Shown here: piece by piece, positions 43,906-54,642 of the stretch
Layout: each line of letters opens with the position of its first letter
Numbering within the stretch: the first letter of the stretch is position 1
Source of the DNA: Desmodus rotundus
Lineage: Eukaryota; Chordata; Mammalia; Chiroptera; Phyllostomidae
Direction: 5' to 3'
DNA: 64,000 nt
Assembly (NCBI RefSeq): GCF_022682495.2
Contig: NC_071392.1
Coordinates: 102,972,896-103,036,895 of the forward strand
Made by a program: the position numbers and the translations under genes
The notes under the pieces: generated by a model
Told to the model about the DNA's origin: nothing
Seen by the model: the letters and a program-made list of their open reading frames with translations, nothing else
Database searches by the model: none

Positions 43906-43914
43906 TCTTTCCTT

Positions 43915-44110
43915 CCTCCCTCCCTCCCAAACCTCCATCCTTTCCCCCTTCCTCTTGTCTTTGTCTCACCTGATTAGACTGTAAGTTCCAAGAGAGCTGC
44001 AGTTTTCATCTGGTTTTATTTTTTTTTTTTCTAATGTTTCTTTCCCAGTGCCGAGAGCCTTGCTAACACAGAGTGGGTGCTCCATAAATATCTAGTGAAT
44101 GGATGAGCTC
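43915..44110 (+). repeat. L2 LINE 3' end
   Basis: tgattagactgtaagttcca, agagagctgcagttttcatc, ccagtgccgagagccttgct, gtgggtgctccataaatatc, tagtgaatggatgag: the L2 end in order, with a T run at 44020-44030. Confidence 0.8.
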
Positions 44111-44225
44111 CCTTGAGTCTCAAGCAGATAAAAGCACCTCTTCTGCGTGTGTGGAGGGTGTTATGAATTCCAAATTCCAGAGAAGCAAAAGCAAGTGGGG
44201 GCAACTGACTTATCTACAGGGACTT

Positions 44226-44236
44226 TGTTCTAAAGT
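44226..44236. repeat. VES SINE target-site duplication, left copy
   Basis: tgttctaaagt, identical to 44461-44471. Confidence 0.85.
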
Positions 44237-44460
44237 CTCTTTTTAAAAACATTTTTTAAAAGATTTTATTTATTAATTTTTAGAGAGAAGGGAGGGGAAA
44301 CAAGAGAGGGAGAGAAACATCCATGTGTGGTTGCCTCTCATGCACCCCCTACTGGGGACCTGGCCTGCAACCCAGGCGTGTGCCCTGACTGGGAATTGAA
44401 CTGGAGACCCTTTGCAGGCTGTCACTCAATCCACTGAGGCCACCCCAGCCAGGGCAATCC
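44237..44460 (-). repeat. VES SINE (bat tRNA-derived)
   Basis: Minus strand: gccctggctggggtggcctc, ccagttcaattcccagtcag (box B), gggttgcaggccaggtcccc, agtagggggtgcatgagagg, CT-rich tract, then an aataaataaaatcttttaaa tail. Bounded by a perfect 11-bp duplication. Closest in sequence to the copy at 37086-37289. Confidence 0.95.
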
Positions 44461-44471
44461 TGTTCTAAAGT

Positions 44472-44774
44472 TTTAGAGGCCCAACAAAAGGGCATTAGTG
44501 AAATGCTTAGTGTCTGCTCCAGCTCATGTGCAAGTTGTAGGTCAAATGTATGGTTCAGAGAGAGTTGTACTTTTAATCTGCGCTATGTAATTTTATTACA
44601 TAATCAGTATGATACACACATATATATGCACACATTTATTGTCTCAGCTGTTTATGAAGATCTACAAAGGTACCTCTCCCTCCGAGTAAGCACAGCAGAG
44701 CCTGGGCTGTTGGGGACGCTCCCTGCAGGGGACCCTGTGTAGTCAAACTAACAATGAAGGCTTCTGATTCAACG
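44472..44774. other. Single-copy stretch, nothing recognised
   Basis: AT-rich, includes acacacatatatatgcacac near 44610. No gene or named repeat. Confidence 0.45.
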
Positions 44775-44975
44775 ATCACTCACCAGTTCCCACATCGGCT
44801 GTCCCCGGGTGTGATTTCACTGAATGCTCAGGACAGCCCACGAGGGAGGGTCCTGTTACTATTTCCATTTCATGGATGAGGAACCTGAGCAGCATGAGTC
44901 TGATGTTTTTTCCCAAGGCCAAACAGCCCTTGAGATAAACCTGGACTTGACCTCAGGTGCACCCTGACTTACCCC
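44775..44975 (-). repeat. MIR SINE, antisense
   Basis: tgatttcactgaatgctcag, tactatttccatttcatgga, tgaggaacctgagcagcatg, cccaaggccaaacagccctt: reversed MIR. Confidence 0.65.
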
Positions 44976-46135
44976 AAAGTCCAGGCTTTGAATCCGTTTT
45001 TGTCACAGTTTTGGGCCAGATGAATTATTCTGAAACACCCTCCTAAACTCTAGAAAAATAAGCATTTATCTGTGTGAATAAAAGGTTTAATGTCTGTTCC
45101 AGCCTCTGCGTTAATTTTGTCATATTTATGTTCTAGAGAGTTATCTTTTTAATGTATATGTGTATATTTTTAGTATACAAAGGCCTTTGATACAATGACT
45201 GTTTTATAGGACTTGCAGTACAATTTCATTACTTTTAAATATTTACAGAGCTTTAAAGCTATAGCTTTGCTGCCTGGTGCGCTGTGACAGAACATGGTCC
45301 CGTCTGTGACAAGTGTGATGCTGAGCCCTGGGTCAGGAAACAGCCCCAAGGAGAACCTTGGGCCTTTGGGGGACGTGAGCAGGGTTCTGACCACCATGGG
45401 AGGCGGGGGGTGTCCAAGGGCAGGGACTGGGGACCAGGGAGGACATTTACCTGGAAAGGACCCCCAGTGAGCAGGCTGCAGGGCTGCCTCAGGACTCAGA
45501 GAGGACCCTCCTGCGAACCTCGAACCACAGAGGAGACTGCGGGGCACACAAGGGGCACTGGGCGGGGTCTAGAGGGCAGGTAGGGCCTCAGGAGAGAGAG
45601 GAGCTGGGGGCAGAGATGGCGAACGAACCACGTGACATTACCCATGTGACAGTCACCATCCCTCCAAAGATGCTGTGGTCAACGTCCCCGAGCTCTGAGC
45701 AGCTCGAGTGTCATTCTGCTACGTCTCCCATAAATCGTCCCCAGACACTCTCGGGGACGAGAAATGAGGAGAATGAAGTATAAATCCACACACAGCTGAC
45801 AGGCCTGTGCGCAGAGGAGGGAGGGTCTAAGTGAGCATCTTGCTGGAGCTGAGGTGGCACCAGCGGGGGCAGAGGGCGGCGCTGGCTCCACTGGGAAATT
45901 AACTGGGCAATGTTTTAAAAATGAATGGGGGAGCAGGGACACCCCCATAGACAGGAGGGCTGTGGAGGCCTCCCTGAGATGATGACAGTGAAGGATGGGA
46001 GTCTGCCCGAACACCTGCTGTGGCCACACTGTTACTGAAAGATGCACAGCGCACATGAGGGACGAAGGGAAAACGGGGCCCAGGCCCAGGGCTCGCCACC
46101 CACTCTGAGTCGGGTGGGGGACGTGAGGGCTGTGG
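44976..46135. other. Single-copy stretch, nothing recognised
   Basis: 45000-45270 is AT-rich; 45270-46135 is GC-rich. A 299-codon minus frame (45679-46578), the longest in the window, runs through here and through L2-derived sequence. It has low-complexity leucine, proline and serine content and no recognised domain. Confidence 0.5.
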
Positions 46136-46139
46136 GCAG

Positions 46140-46345
46140 AGCGGTGACAAGGTCTGACTACACGTGTGGGGGTCGTCTCACTGCGCAGGAGCCGTGGACT
46201 GCAGACGCCCTGTGGTGGAGGCCAGATGCCAGAGGCCAGTGGGCGGCATCTGCAGTGACCCAGGGAGAGGTGACGGTGACTCCAGAGACATCGGCAGAGA
46301 GGTGTGTGGAAGGGGGGCAGTCTTGGGGTTAAAGCAGAAAAGCCA
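46140..46345 (-). repeat. L2 LINE, antisense, decayed
   Basis: agcggtgacaaggtctgact, aggagccgtggactgcagac, gtggaggccagatgccagag and cagtgacccagggagaggtg follow the reversed L2 order (gatctgatttacg ... ctgctgtgtggagaatggactg ... ccaggcgagagatgatgg). Confidence 0.55.
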
Positions 46346-46350
46346 CACTG

Positions 46351-46386
46351 GGGGACCTCAGGTGGCATGGGGACCTCAGGTGGCAT
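46351..46386 (+). repeat. 18-bp perfect tandem duplication
   Basis: ggggacctcaggtggcat occurs twice back to back (46351-46368 and 46369-46386). It gives the MPPEVP repeat in the antisense frame. Likely replication slippage. Confidence 0.95.
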
Positions 46387-46889
46387 AAGGACCAGGAATG
46401 GCTCTCCAATGTGGCCTGAACAACCGATGGCCCAGTTGTGTATAGAAATGTCTTGGAGGCCTGAGCAAATGGGGGAGGGCGAGATTGTGCGAGTTAGAGC
46501 TGGGAACTTGACCAAGAGCTGCTCCAGCCCTGGGCAGCCCCCCAAAACATCCACCTTTGGCCTGAGAAGGAGCAACAACAGGCGTGAGAGAGGCGCCTGG
46601 GGTGGCCCGGGGCCAGGGCAGCGTGGTGCTCACATTTTATCTTCCCATTAGGAGGCAATGCGCTGGGGCCAGAGCAGGCGTCCACGGGAAAATCAATGGC
46701 TCATTAGAGTTCACCTGTGCATCCCGTCCCTGCCCTGAGAGTCTATTAACACTGGCCGGGTCGGAGCAAGACTCAGCCTACAGGGGGACCACAGGCAGGG
46801 CCCGGGTCCTCCCTGCAGGGGCCGCCCCCACCCCCAGGGGCCTCAGCTCAGTCCCCAGGCCCAGCTGCAAGAAGGAGACCCACCACAGC
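46387..46889. other. GC-rich stretch, partly L2-like, nothing else recognised
   Basis: No gene recognised. Open frames on both strands are domain-free. Confidence 0.4.
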
Positions 46890-47040
46890 ATGTAGTGGGA
46901 TGAGCAGTGAGCTCCCTGAATCCTGGTTCAAACCTGGGAGTGACTGGCCCCTCCAGGCTCAGTCTCCCCATCTCCAAAGTGAGGCTTTACCATCAGACTA
47001 TCAGAGCTCTTTCAGCAGTGGACAGTGGGCCTGTTCCCTC
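46890..47040 (+). repeat. MIR SINE
   Basis: aatcctggttcaaacctggg, ccaggctcagtctccccatc, tccaaagtgaggctttacc: sense MIR. Confidence 0.65.
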
Positions 47041-47885
47041 CTGCCGGCTTCCTGAGAGATACCCTTCCTACACCCTCATCCTGGGCTACCTCTGGCTCGA
47101 GTGTCCAGGCATCCAGGCCCAGGAGAGTCAGCACTAAAGGGAACCTCCCAGGGGACAGGGGGCTGCCTCCTGGCCACTGAGCAGGGGCAGCCTGGGGACC
47201 ATTCCCAACACTCTGGTCTCCAAGTGACCTGGGCAGGGAGTGGCCCATCTGAGCCAGGCTGAGTCCAGAACCGCCTTGGAGGGGATGGGCACAGATGGCC
47301 ACAGCAGCCCCAGACAGCCCTGCCCCTCAGAGCCCACCCTCCTGAAAGCGCCTTCTGTTGGCTTCCTTATCCTCCTTGACCCTCCGCCCTTGTCCTGGGA
47401 CGTGTGGCTCTCAGCACAACACCCTCCCAGGAGCAGATGGCAGCCCCCGGTCCCCACACCATGTCCCGCCTGCCTTTCACATGAAAACGGGGGAGCTGGC
47501 CAGACAGATGTCCCCAAGCTGGCCTGGCTGGGCAGTGTGGACTCAAGGACACATCCACACCAGGTGCCCAGACCAGCCCTGGACAAACAGCCTCTGGTTG
47601 GAGCCTCTCCTTCCTGTGGCCTTGGCCCCTCTGAGCCCTGTCCCTCCTGCACCCATGGAAATCGCCTCTGTTCTCTCCTCTCCCCTTGTCCTCTGAGGCC
47701 ACAGGGATGGAGCACTCAGCAGGTCGGGCTGCCCAGCAGCCTGGGGAGTGAGACAGGACCTCCCATTTCAAAGTGACAGCCAGAGCCCCTGGGGAAGGGC
47801 AGAGCAGGGCATCGCTGCTGGCCAAGTGTGTCTGCTGCCTGAGCCTGGCACAAGGCCTCCTCGTCTGCGTCCTCACAGACCCTGG
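47041..47885. other. GC-rich single-copy stretch, nothing recognised
   Basis: Both strands are open for 178-193 codons (47134-47906), which is expected from low stop density in GC-rich DNA. No domain is recognised on either strand. Confidence 0.5.
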
Positions 47886-48240
47886 GGCAGCCACCCCACT
47901 GTTCATTCATTCCTCCATTTGGTTCATCATTTCTTCATTCAACAAACACTATGGGAGCGCCCCAATCAGAACTGGGGATGACAACCATCCTCACTGGAAG
48001 GAAGTTGGGGGATTAACGAGGCAGCGCTGGGGTCACGTGGCATGACCTGGCTCAGAGGATGTGGTCACTAGTGTCTCCTTGGGCCTGGGCTCTCCCTGAG
48101 TGCCAGTGGGAGCCCTGGGAGGCTCTGAGCAGGGCGACGTGATCAGATCTGGGTTCCAGGGCCCCTCCAGCCGCACAGACAGTGGAGTGTGGACAGAAAG
48201 GGCAGTGACAGGAGCTGAGTCAGAGCCTCAGTGACAGAGC
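47886..48240 (-). repeat. L2 LINE, antisense
   Basis: ttcattcattcctccatttg, cttcattcaacaaacactat (tail), then gctctgagcagggcgacgtg, atcagatctgggttccaggg and acagacagtggagtgtggac: reversed L2 with a middle deletion. Confidence 0.65.
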
Positions 48241-48765
48241 CAGACATGGCCTGCCCCACCCTCCCTCCACAGCCAGGCCCCTGCCCACCACCCTGAGCCT
48301 GCCAATGGCACCTCCACCAGCCCACAGGGGCCAGTAGACGAGGCCTGGCCTCGTGTTCCCCGACAGCCCTCCAGCTGTTCGCCCCCAGTGTCTGCAGTGG
48401 GGTTAGGGGGTCCTCCTGGCTGACGGTGGATTCTCCACTCCCAGAGTCCATCTGATCCTCGAGGTGAAGCCAGCACAGGCTGGGGGTCAGTCATGGACCC
48501 CCCAGTAGGAGGTGCCACAAGGTGCTGCTCGTCTAACAAGCTCCCGCAGCGTCGTGCCGGCTCAGTGAGGGGCCGGGGCTCCTTCTACTCCCAGGCCCCA
48601 GAATCTGTGGGCAGAGGTCAACAAGCAGAAACCAGGATCTCTGCCCTTAAGGGGCCCCAGTTTTCTCATCTGCTAAATGGGCTTATAGGAGAAGCCAAGA
48701 GTCACTTAGAATTCTGCCAAGACTGGGCCTGGAAGCCAGTAGTGATTGGATTTCCCTGCCCGCCT
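48241..48765. other. Single-copy stretch, nothing recognised
   Basis: A MIR scrap is at 48655-48690 (ccagttttctcatctgctaa). No gene. Confidence 0.45.
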
Positions 48766-48769
48766 TCTG

Positions 48770-48960
48770 TCCCTTGTCACCCCCTTATGTATCCTGGGAA
48801 ATTACCTTATTTATCCATTTATTTTCTCCCAGAAGGTGAGCCCCGTGAGAGCAAGGAACTTGCTTGTCATGTCCACTGCTGGATTTCCGGGCTCTAGAAC
48901 AGCAAGTCCTGGCACACAGTGGGGCTTCAAACATATTTTTGGAGTGAATGAATGAATTGG
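48770..48960 (+). repeat. L2 LINE 3' end
   Basis: ttatttatccatttattttc, agaaggtgagccccgtgaga, gggctctagaacagcaagtc, ctggcacacagtggggcttc, gtgaatgaatgaattgg: L2 end in order. Confidence 0.8.
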
Positions 48961-48984
48961 GATGTGAATGGATGGATTTTATAT

Positions 48985-49460
48985 GACCTTGGCCTACTTC
49001 TTGTCTGGACTCATTGTGCACCGCTTTCCCCTAAGTCAGGGTGGCCACCCCCGCCTTCACTGTGTCTCAGACCCCCGGGAATACTGCCTCAGAGCCTTTG
49101 CTCCTGTTTTTTCATCTGCCTGGGAAGCCCTCCCCCTAGATAGCTCTTATGGCTCCTTCCCCTCGCCTCCTTCACGTCGCTGTATAGATGTGACCACTCC
49201 AGCCCTCCCCGACTACCCTGCCAAAACATGCAAGGGATCCGACCTCCTTGTATTTCCTGTTCTCCCCCTTCCCGCTTTGCTTTCTCATAACACTTGCCGT
49301 CTTCCCATGCACTCATTTCTTTGTTTTGCTTATTGTCTCTCACTCCCCATAGGCAGGGATCGCCATCTGTTTTGTTCACTTATGTTTTACCAGCACCTAG
49401 AACAGTGAGTGGCTGGCACGTAGTCAGTGCTTAGTAAAGGTTTGCTCACCCGATGAGACA
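48985..49460 (+). repeat. L2 LINE, sense, second copy
   Basis: tcagagcctttgctcctgtt, ttttcatctgcctgggaagc, gcactcatttctttgttttg, cataggcagggatcgccatc, accagcacctagaacagtga, gctggcacgtagtcagtgct. It follows the previous L2 end in the same orientation, so there are two tandem L2 fragments. Confidence 0.8.
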
Positions 49461-50345
49461 ATCCCTATAGGAGGTCAGACAAAGAAGCATCTCCTTTAGG
49501 CCAGGGCAAGCCAAGAGGGCTTTCTGGAGCAGGAGACTTATGATGGGGCCTGTGGGACTGAGAGAGACAGAATCTTGATGAGAGAAAATCCTAGGTGGAA
49601 CCAAGTATTGAAAACCAAACACAGTTTCTGGGGCCAGGTATAGGTATCCACAGGTCCAATCTGGGGTTACTTTGTACCTTCTCAGGGGCTTGGATCTCGT
49701 GCAGGCTGGCGACCGTTCTTTGGCAATTAGTTCAGTGTTTTATTCATCCTTGAATTATTTAAAGCTGCAGATCACAGTCACGGGGTGCTTGGCTAACCGT
49801 GTTTTGGGCCCCTGTGTCGGAAATCACTGTGCTCTCTTGCATACCAAGCAGACCTTCCTCTGTCCCGGGAAAATGAATTTCTCCTGGTGTTCATTGCTCT
49901 AATTGCATCCACCGCGAGTTTGACCAAATATGTTCCCAGACTGATTTGCATTATGCAAAACCTTAATCTCCCACGTTTTCTAAATCACCGTGAATGATTC
50001 ACGACCTCCCGATGCCAGGCAATGCACTGTTTGATTTGCCGGTCCATATAAACTAGATTTATTGGAGGGAAATAAAGGAGACTGGGTACTATAAACCATC
50101 GGGAAATGATCACCCATGCGCACGTGTGCCCTATAAATTTGCTACTTAGGAGAAAAATGGGGCAGCTGACCAAGCACATGTTGCTGAATTTATGTCCTCG
50201 TTTCAATTATGAAAATGAGGAGGACGATGGACTTCTGTCTTTGCTGACTCCTGTGTTGTCTGGAGTGGGGCCAGACAACCCTCACTGTCCCAGAACTCGG
50301 GGACAGTGGGCATAAGGAAAGCCCCGAAAGGACTGCAAGATGCTC
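49461..50345. other. Single-copy stretch, possibly constrained at 49900-50170
   Basis: No gene or clear repeat is recognised; 49490-49560 may be a reversed L2 scrap. 49900-50170 has low repeat content, AT-rich with motifs such as gtgaatgattcacgacc and taaactagatttattgg, which looks like non-coding constrained DNA. This is a judgement by eye. Confidence 0.4.
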
Positions 50346-50349
50346 GGGG

Positions 50350-50535
50350 TTGTGGAATGACCCCAGCATAAGTAGTGCTAACTCTACCCTCTATTTGCTG
50401 TGTGACTTTGAATAAGTAATTTACCTTCTCTGAGCTGTAGTTTCTTCACCTACCATTGGGGAGATCACATCGTAAGCAACCCTGTGGTTGTGAGGATTAG
50501 GTGAAGTCCTGGATGGAATCATTATTAGGTACACT
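50350..50535 (+). repeat. MIR SINE
   Basis: aactctaccctctatttgct, gtgtgactttgaataagtaa, ttctctgagctgtagtttct, ttgtgaggattaggtgaagt: well preserved sense MIR. Confidence 0.85.
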
Positions 50536-50583
50536 CTCCTATCTCCTATCTGCCTTAGGCTAAATAGTCCCCACCCTACCACC

Positions 50584-50602
50584 AAAAAAAAAAAAAAAAA
50601 AA
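50584..50602 (+). repeat. (A)19 tract
   Basis: Nineteen adenines between a MIR and the LTR-like repeat. It could be an insertion tail but no element body precedes it. Confidence 0.9.
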
Positions 50603-50604
50603 GT

Positions 50605-50940
50605 TCACATAATACCTCGGGCTGGCCAATCAGAAAATTATATCATTCCCTTAGCCATCATGATTGGTTCATAAATGGGCACATAAATCAAGGCTATCCA
50701 ATCAAATTCGAAGAGAGGTTAATTCCTAGCTTTTCCCTTGGAGGGATTAGAAATAAAGGCTCTCTCCTTCCCACTAGATTCAAAGCTAGAGTTAATAATG
50801 GGTCTGGAGCTATTGGGCCCCCTCTTGCCACCCCATGGAGCCAGAGACTGCAGCCAACAGAAAAATCATCAGAACTGAACTATAAAAAAGACCCGGTCCA
50901 TTGCTTGAGGTCCTCCATCCAGCCATACCAGAAGTAAGGC
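50605..50940 (+). repeat. LTR-like 'tgattggt' family, copy 4
   Basis: gctggccaatcagaaaatta, catgattggttcataaatgg, gcacataaatcaaggctatc, then aataatgggtctggagctat and tgccaccccatggagccaga: same layout as near 2740, 13740 and 34640. Confidence 0.5.
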
Positions 50941-51109
50941 CATGGCTGACTTTTCCTTTTAGCTGTAACCAGTTGGGGACAGCTTTCGGCCACTGGTAAC
51001 CAAATGCATCTTACCCAGTCCAGTGTAATCTGTCACCCTCTGCAGCCCTGTCGCTGTCTCTGCCTTCCTGCTCCCCCAGTGGGTGTCAGTCTCCCCAAAG
51101 GGACAGTCT

Positions 51110-51285
51110 GGAGCAGTGGTTGGAGCCAGGCTGTCTGGCCAGGCCACTTGGACAAGACATTCAGCTGCTCTGTGTCTCCATTTCCTCATCTAAACAAACA
51201 GGGCTGACAGTCGCTACTCTGTGGGGGCTTTGTGCAGGGATGACACAATGCCAGGCCCATGGGAAGTGTGTGTGCTTTTAAAGAA
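51110..51285 (+). repeat. MIR SINE
   Basis: ttggagccaggctgtctggc, cttggacaagacattcagct, ctctgtgtctccatttcctc, then atgacacaatgccaggccca: sense MIR. Confidence 0.7.
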
Positions 51286-51564
51286 TTATTCACCTTAAGC
51301 TGTAGAAGTTTCCCCAGAGCAAGCCTCAGTCTCGGTTCCCGTGGGAAGGCAGCCTGGGAGCCAGTGGTGAAAGGAGGGGGCGCGCTGGGCCCAGGCCCCA
51401 ACAGGGGACACCCCTGCCATGGCCCCGCATGCTCCAGCCAGAGCTTCAGAGTGACTCTCATGTCAAGGATGAAGGTGCTGGAGGGGTCTTTCCACAGGAA
51501 CTCAAAGCGCAAATGCGGGAGTCGGGTGTGCAGTGGACATGGCCCCACTAACGGTACCGCCCAC

Positions 51565-51665
51565 CTGGAGGGTTAAATGAGATAATATGCATGGAGCGCC
51601 TGGCCCAGTGTGATCATTCTGTGGGTGTTAGTCTTTATGATCGTTCTATTCCCTTGTTAAAATAT
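51565..51665 (+). repeat. MIR SINE, 3' part
   Basis: gggttaaatgagataatatg, catggagcgcctggcccagt, then ttagtctttatgatcg: the 3' half of a sense MIR. Confidence 0.65.
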
Positions 51666-51929
51666 TATTGTTGAGGGTGAGCCTATTCTTAGAGATATAA
51701 TTCTCAGTGAATGAATCGGTTCCCTCACCCTTTCCACGGTCACGGAGCATGTGCCGTGTGCTGGCCAGGTGGCTCGAGGTCCAGGTGTTCCATACAGCGT
51801 GGGGCAAGGCCAACGAGACCTGCCCTCCTGGACCTGGGGTTCAGACCCAACAATGAACTAGACAAAGAAGAAAGTGTCAAACAGTGAGAAGCAGCCCAGA
51901 GATGGTGGCACGGGATGATGTGATTGTGT

Positions 51930-52249
51930 GACCACAGGGGCCGTGTTCACATTTAAACCTATTTCCCCAGTGTGATGGCACTTGGAGGTGGGGACTTCAG
52001 GAGGGACTTAGGTCATGGGAATGGGGTCCTCACGAATGGTGTTGGTATCCTCATAAAAGAGACCCCAGAGAGAGCCCTTGGCCCTTCACAAGGAAAATAT
52101 GACCATATGACCACTTGTGAACCAGAAAGTGGGCTGGAGCCTTGATCTTGGACTTCCCAGCCTCCAGAATGATGAGAACTAAATTTCTCTTCTTTATAAG
52201 CCACTCAGTCTCTGACACGTTGTTGGAGCCACCAGAATGGACTAGGACA
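51930..52249 (+). repeat. MST/MLT1-type LTR, nearly complete
   Basis: gtgtgatggcacttggaggt, cataaaagagaccccagaga, gagcccttggcccttcacaa, gaaccagaaagtgggctgga, ccttgatcttggacttccca, gcctccagaatgatgagaac, ataagccactcagtctctga, ending actaggaca: the complete MaLR LTR order. Contains the LTR promoter region but no internal sequence, so a solo LTR. Confidence 0.85.
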
Positions 52250-52400
52250 GGTGGCTTTTGAGCTGAGCCTTGAAGGGGGAGCCCAGCCGTGGGACAATGG
52301 GACAGAGGAAGCAGCCAGAAGCAGCCGGGGCAGAGGCCCAGGGAGTGGGGAAGGAGCTGGGGCCTGACAGCCTTGTGCAGCCAGGGGCTGTGGCAGCAGG
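52250..52400 (-). repeat. L2 LINE, antisense, decayed
   Basis: tggcttttgagctgagcctt followed by gaagggggagcccagc and ggacagaggaagcagccaga resembles reversed L2 (gacatttgagctgagacctgaa). Confidence 0.5.
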
Positions 52401-53160
52401 CTGGGATGGGGGGTAGGTGAAGGGCGGTAGGGGGGGCAGGGAGCACAGAACTTGGGAAAGTGGGGAGCAGATGTGGGTTTTGAATCCCAAGGTCTTTCCC
52501 GTGACCTCTGCCCCTTCCCTCAGCACTGTCCCTGGGGCTGAATTTCAGGCAGTTTTATGAGAAATCAGAGAATTAGCCACTGAAGCCGAGAGGCCATTAA
52601 TATGGACATTGGGTAAGCGGCCTTCTGGGAGCCATGAGGCAGCGGGAAGGAGGGATGGGGCCAAGGGGGCCGCAGCAACACCATGTCCTCGAGGCCAGAC
52701 AGTGGAGGCTTGGGAGCCATAAATCTCTCCAGAGGCCGGAGGAAGAGGCGCAGCTGGGGAGGGTGCTGGTCCCCGGTTGGAAACAGATGGTGGGGAGCTG
52801 GAGGGGTCTGGGGCGGGCAGGGGCGCAGCTATTCTGAGAATCCTTCCAGCCTGGGGCCATCTGCATAAAGTCTAAGTTCCACCTCCAGCGAGGCCTCGGG
52901 AGCTTTGAAAGGAAGGGGAGTTTAGAGGCACTGGAGAGAAGCTGATGCGCAGCGCCCCCAGGCCTTGAATTTGGAAATCCTGGTTTCCGACCCTGTCCGA
53001 ATGGGGCGTGGGGCGGGAGATTGTCGTCCTGAGGGAGCTGGGGAGGCTGTGGGACGCTGGGTCCCTGTGTCCCACCGGAAAGACACGCTCCTTGGTGCCT
53101 CTGGGCCCTGTTTCCCATCTGGAAAACAGGAATGAAGATAGTGCTTAACTCTCAGGCTTG
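52401..53160. other. GC-rich single-copy stretch, nothing recognised
   Basis: A minus-strand 173-codon frame (52597-53118) is Pro/Ser-rich with no recognised domain. A MIR scrap lies at 53100-53160 (tgtttcccatctggaaaaca). Confidence 0.45.
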
Positions 53161-53164
53161 TGGA

Positions 53165-53420
53165 CACGCATTCAGTCAATGCATTCCAGAAACATTTGTT
53201 GAGGTGCCTTTGTCCAGTCCCTGTTCTGAGCTCTGATAATGAGAGCTAAGAACTTTCCATCATCCATCCATACATGGGGTCCTTCCCACAATGCCAGGCA
53301 CCAGTACTGTGCTCTCTGAGGCTCAGAGAGGTAAAGTGCCTGCCCGAGGCCATGCAGCTATTCAGGGCAGAGCCGGGATTTGAACCCCCACAGCCTGGCT
53401 CCGGAGACCACATCACCCAC
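53165..53420 (-). repeat. L2 end plus MIR, antisense
   Basis: cattccagaaacatttgttg aggtgcc is a reversed L2 end. From 53300, ctctgaggctcagagaggta, aagtgcctgcccgaggccat and gccgggatttgaacccccac is a reversed MIR. Confidence 0.65.
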
Positions 53421-53810
53421 CTTTATGCTAGGATGCACTCCTACATCTAGTCTAGGTGCAAGCCCAGTGCCTCTGACCCCATGTGGGGAAAGGGAGACCC
53501 CTAAGTCGGCAGCTTGCCCGCTGCTGCGCAGGCTAATAATCCCTGGGGTTTTTTATTCCACAAGACTCTGGGGGTGTCTGTGTCGCTTTTCCTGAAGCCA
53601 CTCCAAGGCACATGCTCCTGGGGCGGGGTTTTCCCTGGACTCACCTGCCATCGCTTCTGGGGGAATCCCGGCTGGTGACAGTGCCGCAGCCACCTGACCT
53701 GCTGGCTTTGGTGCTGAACGTCTGTCTACTCAGCGCCTCTCAGCTCTCACACCAGGAAGGGTCTGCTCAACTCATTCACGTGACCAGTAACAGCATACTG
53801 TGGTACCATT
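53421..53810. other. Single-copy stretch, nothing recognised
   Basis: No repeat or gene is recognised. A 116-codon plus frame (53612-53962) runs into the tetranucleotide repeat and is not credible as a gene. Confidence 0.45.
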
Positions 53811-53933
53811 GTCTGTCTGTCTGTCTATCGGTCCATCCGTACATACATCTTTTTGTCTGTCTATTCATCCTTCCATCCATTCGCCTGTCTGTCCATTTGT
53901 CCATCTCTCTATCCGTCCGTCTAGTGCTTGGTG
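53811..53933 (+). repeat. Compound (GTCT)n/(CCAT)n/(CCGT)n microsatellite
   Basis: About 120 bp of interrupted tetranucleotides: gtctgtctgtctgtctatcg, then gtccatccgtacatacatc and ccttccatccattcgcctgt. Many unit changes indicate age. Confidence 0.9.
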
Positions 53934-54464
53934 TGAGCCAGGGAGACGATGGTGAGAGATGAAATTGGCGAGGCACCCACACATAGATCAGCAACCCCAG
54001 TAAAATCTCTTTAAGAATTCACTCTTTCTGGCTCAGACCAAGATCTCCCAGAATCTCTCAGCAGACCCCGCACTCGCTCCACACTGCCCGACGCAGGAGC
54101 AGGTGGTTTGCTGGCAGCTGATGAGGGTGGGGGTGGAGTGGGAAAGGAGCCAGCGTCCCAGGCATAGAGACAACTCCCTCGCCCACTCGCAGGCCCATCT
54201 GTCATCCCCCTGCCTCCCTCTCCCCCCGTCTGACCCACGCAGCCCTGTGGGAAGGTCAGGGAGGCCTTACCGCATTTTATGGCCCAGCCAACAACAGAGC
54301 GTTCTGCTCTGTTCTTCCCAGCCACAAACGTCCCCCTGGGGGGGAGTCGGCCTTAGTTCTTGGCCCCTCCTGACTCAGGAGACAGATGGAAGAAGGAGGT
54401 GGGGGGGCGGCTAATGCTTTAGGTTCACCAGCAGGAGGCCCAGGGTCCCCTCCCGGCCCCCACT
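53934..54464. other. GC-rich single-copy stretch, nothing recognised
   Basis: No repeat or gene recognised. Overlapping open frames on both strands. Confidence 0.45.
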
Positions 54465-54642
54465 CAGGACCGCTTACCAGCTGTGTGAGAGTTGGCAAGT
54501 CGCTTAACCCCTTGCTCACCCCATGCCTCAGTTTCCTCATCTCTAAAATGGATGTAATAATCCCTCACTGCTCTGGTTGCAGGGCGTTACACACGTGAAA
54601 TGCTTCGGTGTCTGGCGTAGAGTAAGCTCTTATTATCTCACT
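54465..54642 (+). repeat. MIR SINE
   Basis: gaccgcttaccagctgtgtg, agttggcaagtcgcttaacc, catgcctcagtttcctcatc, tctaaaatggatgtaataat, gtgaaatgcttcggtgtctg, gcgtagagtaagctcttatt: one of the clearest MIR copies. Confidence 0.9.

Noticed and set aside
45679..46578. Longest open frame in the window (299 codons, minus strand)
   Set aside because: It overlaps antisense L2-derived sequence, contains the 18-bp tandem duplication as MPPEVP twice, has no recognised domain and competes with plus-strand frames. Low stop density in GC-rich DNA explains it.
47134..47906. Frames of 178-193 codons open on both strands
   Set aside because: Both strands are open over the same GC-rich segment and neither shows a domain, signal peptide or splice context.
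53776..53994. Frame rich in DRQTDRQ/RMDGRM
   Set aside because: Translation of the GTCT/CCAT tetranucleotide repeat.
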